This document shows positions 19,459 through 20,029 of a stretch of 20,029 nucleotides of DNA, piece by piece. The stretch lies in the IMG/VR virus record IMGVR_UViG_3300050136_000008, positions 1 to 20,029 of that record; one strand, given 5' to 3'. Position numbers and translations under genes: made by a program. The first letter of the stretch is position 1, and the number at the start of each line of letters is the position of its first letter. This stretch comes from a virus. The notes beneath the pieces are model-generated. The model did no database searches, was not told the origin of the DNA, and saw nothing but the letters and a program-made list of their open reading frames with translations.

Positions 19459-19588
19459 GGCGCACCTTGGAGTGGAGCACATGATTGCGTTTGGCGCCGC
19501 GATACGACGCTGCCGCCCGAGCCTTGCTGCCCGTCTTTGGCTTGAGGTCTTTCTTGCGGTAGACCTTGTGGTCGTAGGTCGATTTCAT
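19445..19588 (-). CDS. Basic 47-aa protein
   Basis: MKSTYDHKVYRKKDLKPKTG, then SKARAAASYRGAKRNHVLHS and KVRHANV. It has a perfect AAGGAGG Shine-Dalgarno seven bases before the ATG and overlaps both neighbours (ATGA upstream). K/R/H-rich, likely binds nucleic acid or structural partners. Unknown. Confidence 0.62.
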   Translation of the reverse strand: MKSTYDHKVYRKKDLKPKTGSKARAAASYRGAKRNHVLHSKVRHANV

Positions 19589-19851
19589 GTCAGTACCTCC
19601 TTGATAAGTTCGGTGAGCTTGGACGATGCCTCGTACACGGCGTCTCTGTCCGCGAACTCGGCTGCCGCTGAGGCGCTGGCAGCGGCGTAGTCGATCTCCG
19701 CGCGCACAAGCTCCTGGACCGCCTCGACCACGAGATCGGGCAACTCCAAATGGCGCTCCCTGGCGGCGTCTGCGGCCTTCACCGCGCGCTCGCGCTCATC
19801 CCTGAGCGCGCCCGCGCTCTCAGCCTGCCGCTGTGCCTTTGTCTTATCCAC
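19585..19851 (-). CDS. Helical hypothetical protein, probably interrupted by the IS
   Basis: A GTG start with GGAGGGAG seven bases upstream gives 88 aa, mostly one long helix (QAESAGALRDERERAVKAAD ... LVVEAVQELVRAEIDY). The frame stays open upstream of the GTG up to the IS boundary at about 19930, and there reads ARDQANAWFDGYVNRAKQNG and WREFTVDK, which looks like protein. The native gene was probably longer and lost its 5' part to the IS. Confidence 0.55.
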   Translation of the reverse strand: MDKTKAQRQAESAGALRDERERAVKAADAARERHLELPDLVVEAVQELVRAEIDYAAASASAAAEFADRDAVYEASSKLTELIKEVLT

Positions 19852-19930
19852 GGTGAACTCCCTCCATCCGTTCTGTTTTGCGCGATTGACATACCCGTCG
19901 AACCACGCGTTAGCTTGGTCTCTCGCACCG

Positions 19931-20029
19931 TGCTTATCCGGTTGACACCCACAACCTCTTTATCTTGGGTCATGCGGCCCTCCGGCTTTCGTCTCCACGA
20001 CGCTGAGCACTCAGCGCGAGAATGTTCCG
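19931..20029 (-). mobile_element. Right end of a second tnpB element, cut by the window edge
   Basis: From 19929 to the end of the window, 101 bases match 654-754 exactly: the outer end, the end hairpin, the GGG-N8-CCC and CTGAG/CTCAG stems and the last codons of tnpB. Orientation is the same as the full copy. The flanking sequence differs, so it is a different insertion point. Confidence 0.8.

Noticed and set aside
1-20029. Direct terminal repeat or circular genome suggested by the repeated 101 bp
   Set aside because: The matching copy lies at 654-754 rather than at the window start, so this is an internal mobile-element repeat and not a terminal overlap.

Overview
The window looks like a roughly 20 kb piece of a tailed double-stranded DNA bacteriophage (Caudoviricetes-like) or prophage. 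GC content is fairly high. Genes are packed tightly, mostly on the minus strand, with many ATGA or TGATG stop/start overlaps and clear Shine-Dalgarno sites. The host cannot be read from the sequence; a proteobacterial host is only a guess.

Layout in the direction of minus-strand transcription (high to low coordinates). (a) 19.9-17.2 kb: a run of small unknown genes, including very short basic proteins of 41 and 47 aa. (b) 17.2-12.3 kb: an unusual cluster of about 15 small genes. Six begin with the same tag, (M/V)KDAxGHGS, and several share a second motif around HQxGI or a third, GSRNVPIHP. (c) 12.3-6.8 kb: the packaging module. It holds the terminase small subunit, a terminase large subunit interrupted by an intein, a free-standing HNH endonuclease and a DUF4055-type portal. 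A second HNH gene lies wholly inside the intein coding region in another reading frame. (d) 6.8-2.6 kb: small proteins, a scaffold-like protein, a frameshifted protein with NPW...QG motifs, and more small genes. I find no major capsid protein. (e) 2.6-1.9 kb: a plus-strand unit with its own promoter, an operator-like inverted repeat and a strong terminator, laid out like a phage moron. (f) 1.8-0.65 kb: an IS element carrying only tnpB. (g) 0.65-0 kb: the start of a GT2-type glycosyltransferase that runs off the window.

TnpB-type elements appear three times: a full copy (656-1787), a 264-bp tnpB-less derivative (4314-4577), and the first ~100 bp of another copy at the right edge (19931-20029). 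The full and short elements share a predicted omega-RNA-like 3' domain, with one compensatory base-pair change and a second stem of equal geometry.

The best candidates for something undescribed are the GHGS-tagged small-protein family, the dual-frame intein/HNH arrangement, and the tnpB-less element that keeps the RNA fold. Function calls for the small proteins are mostly unknown and are stated as such.
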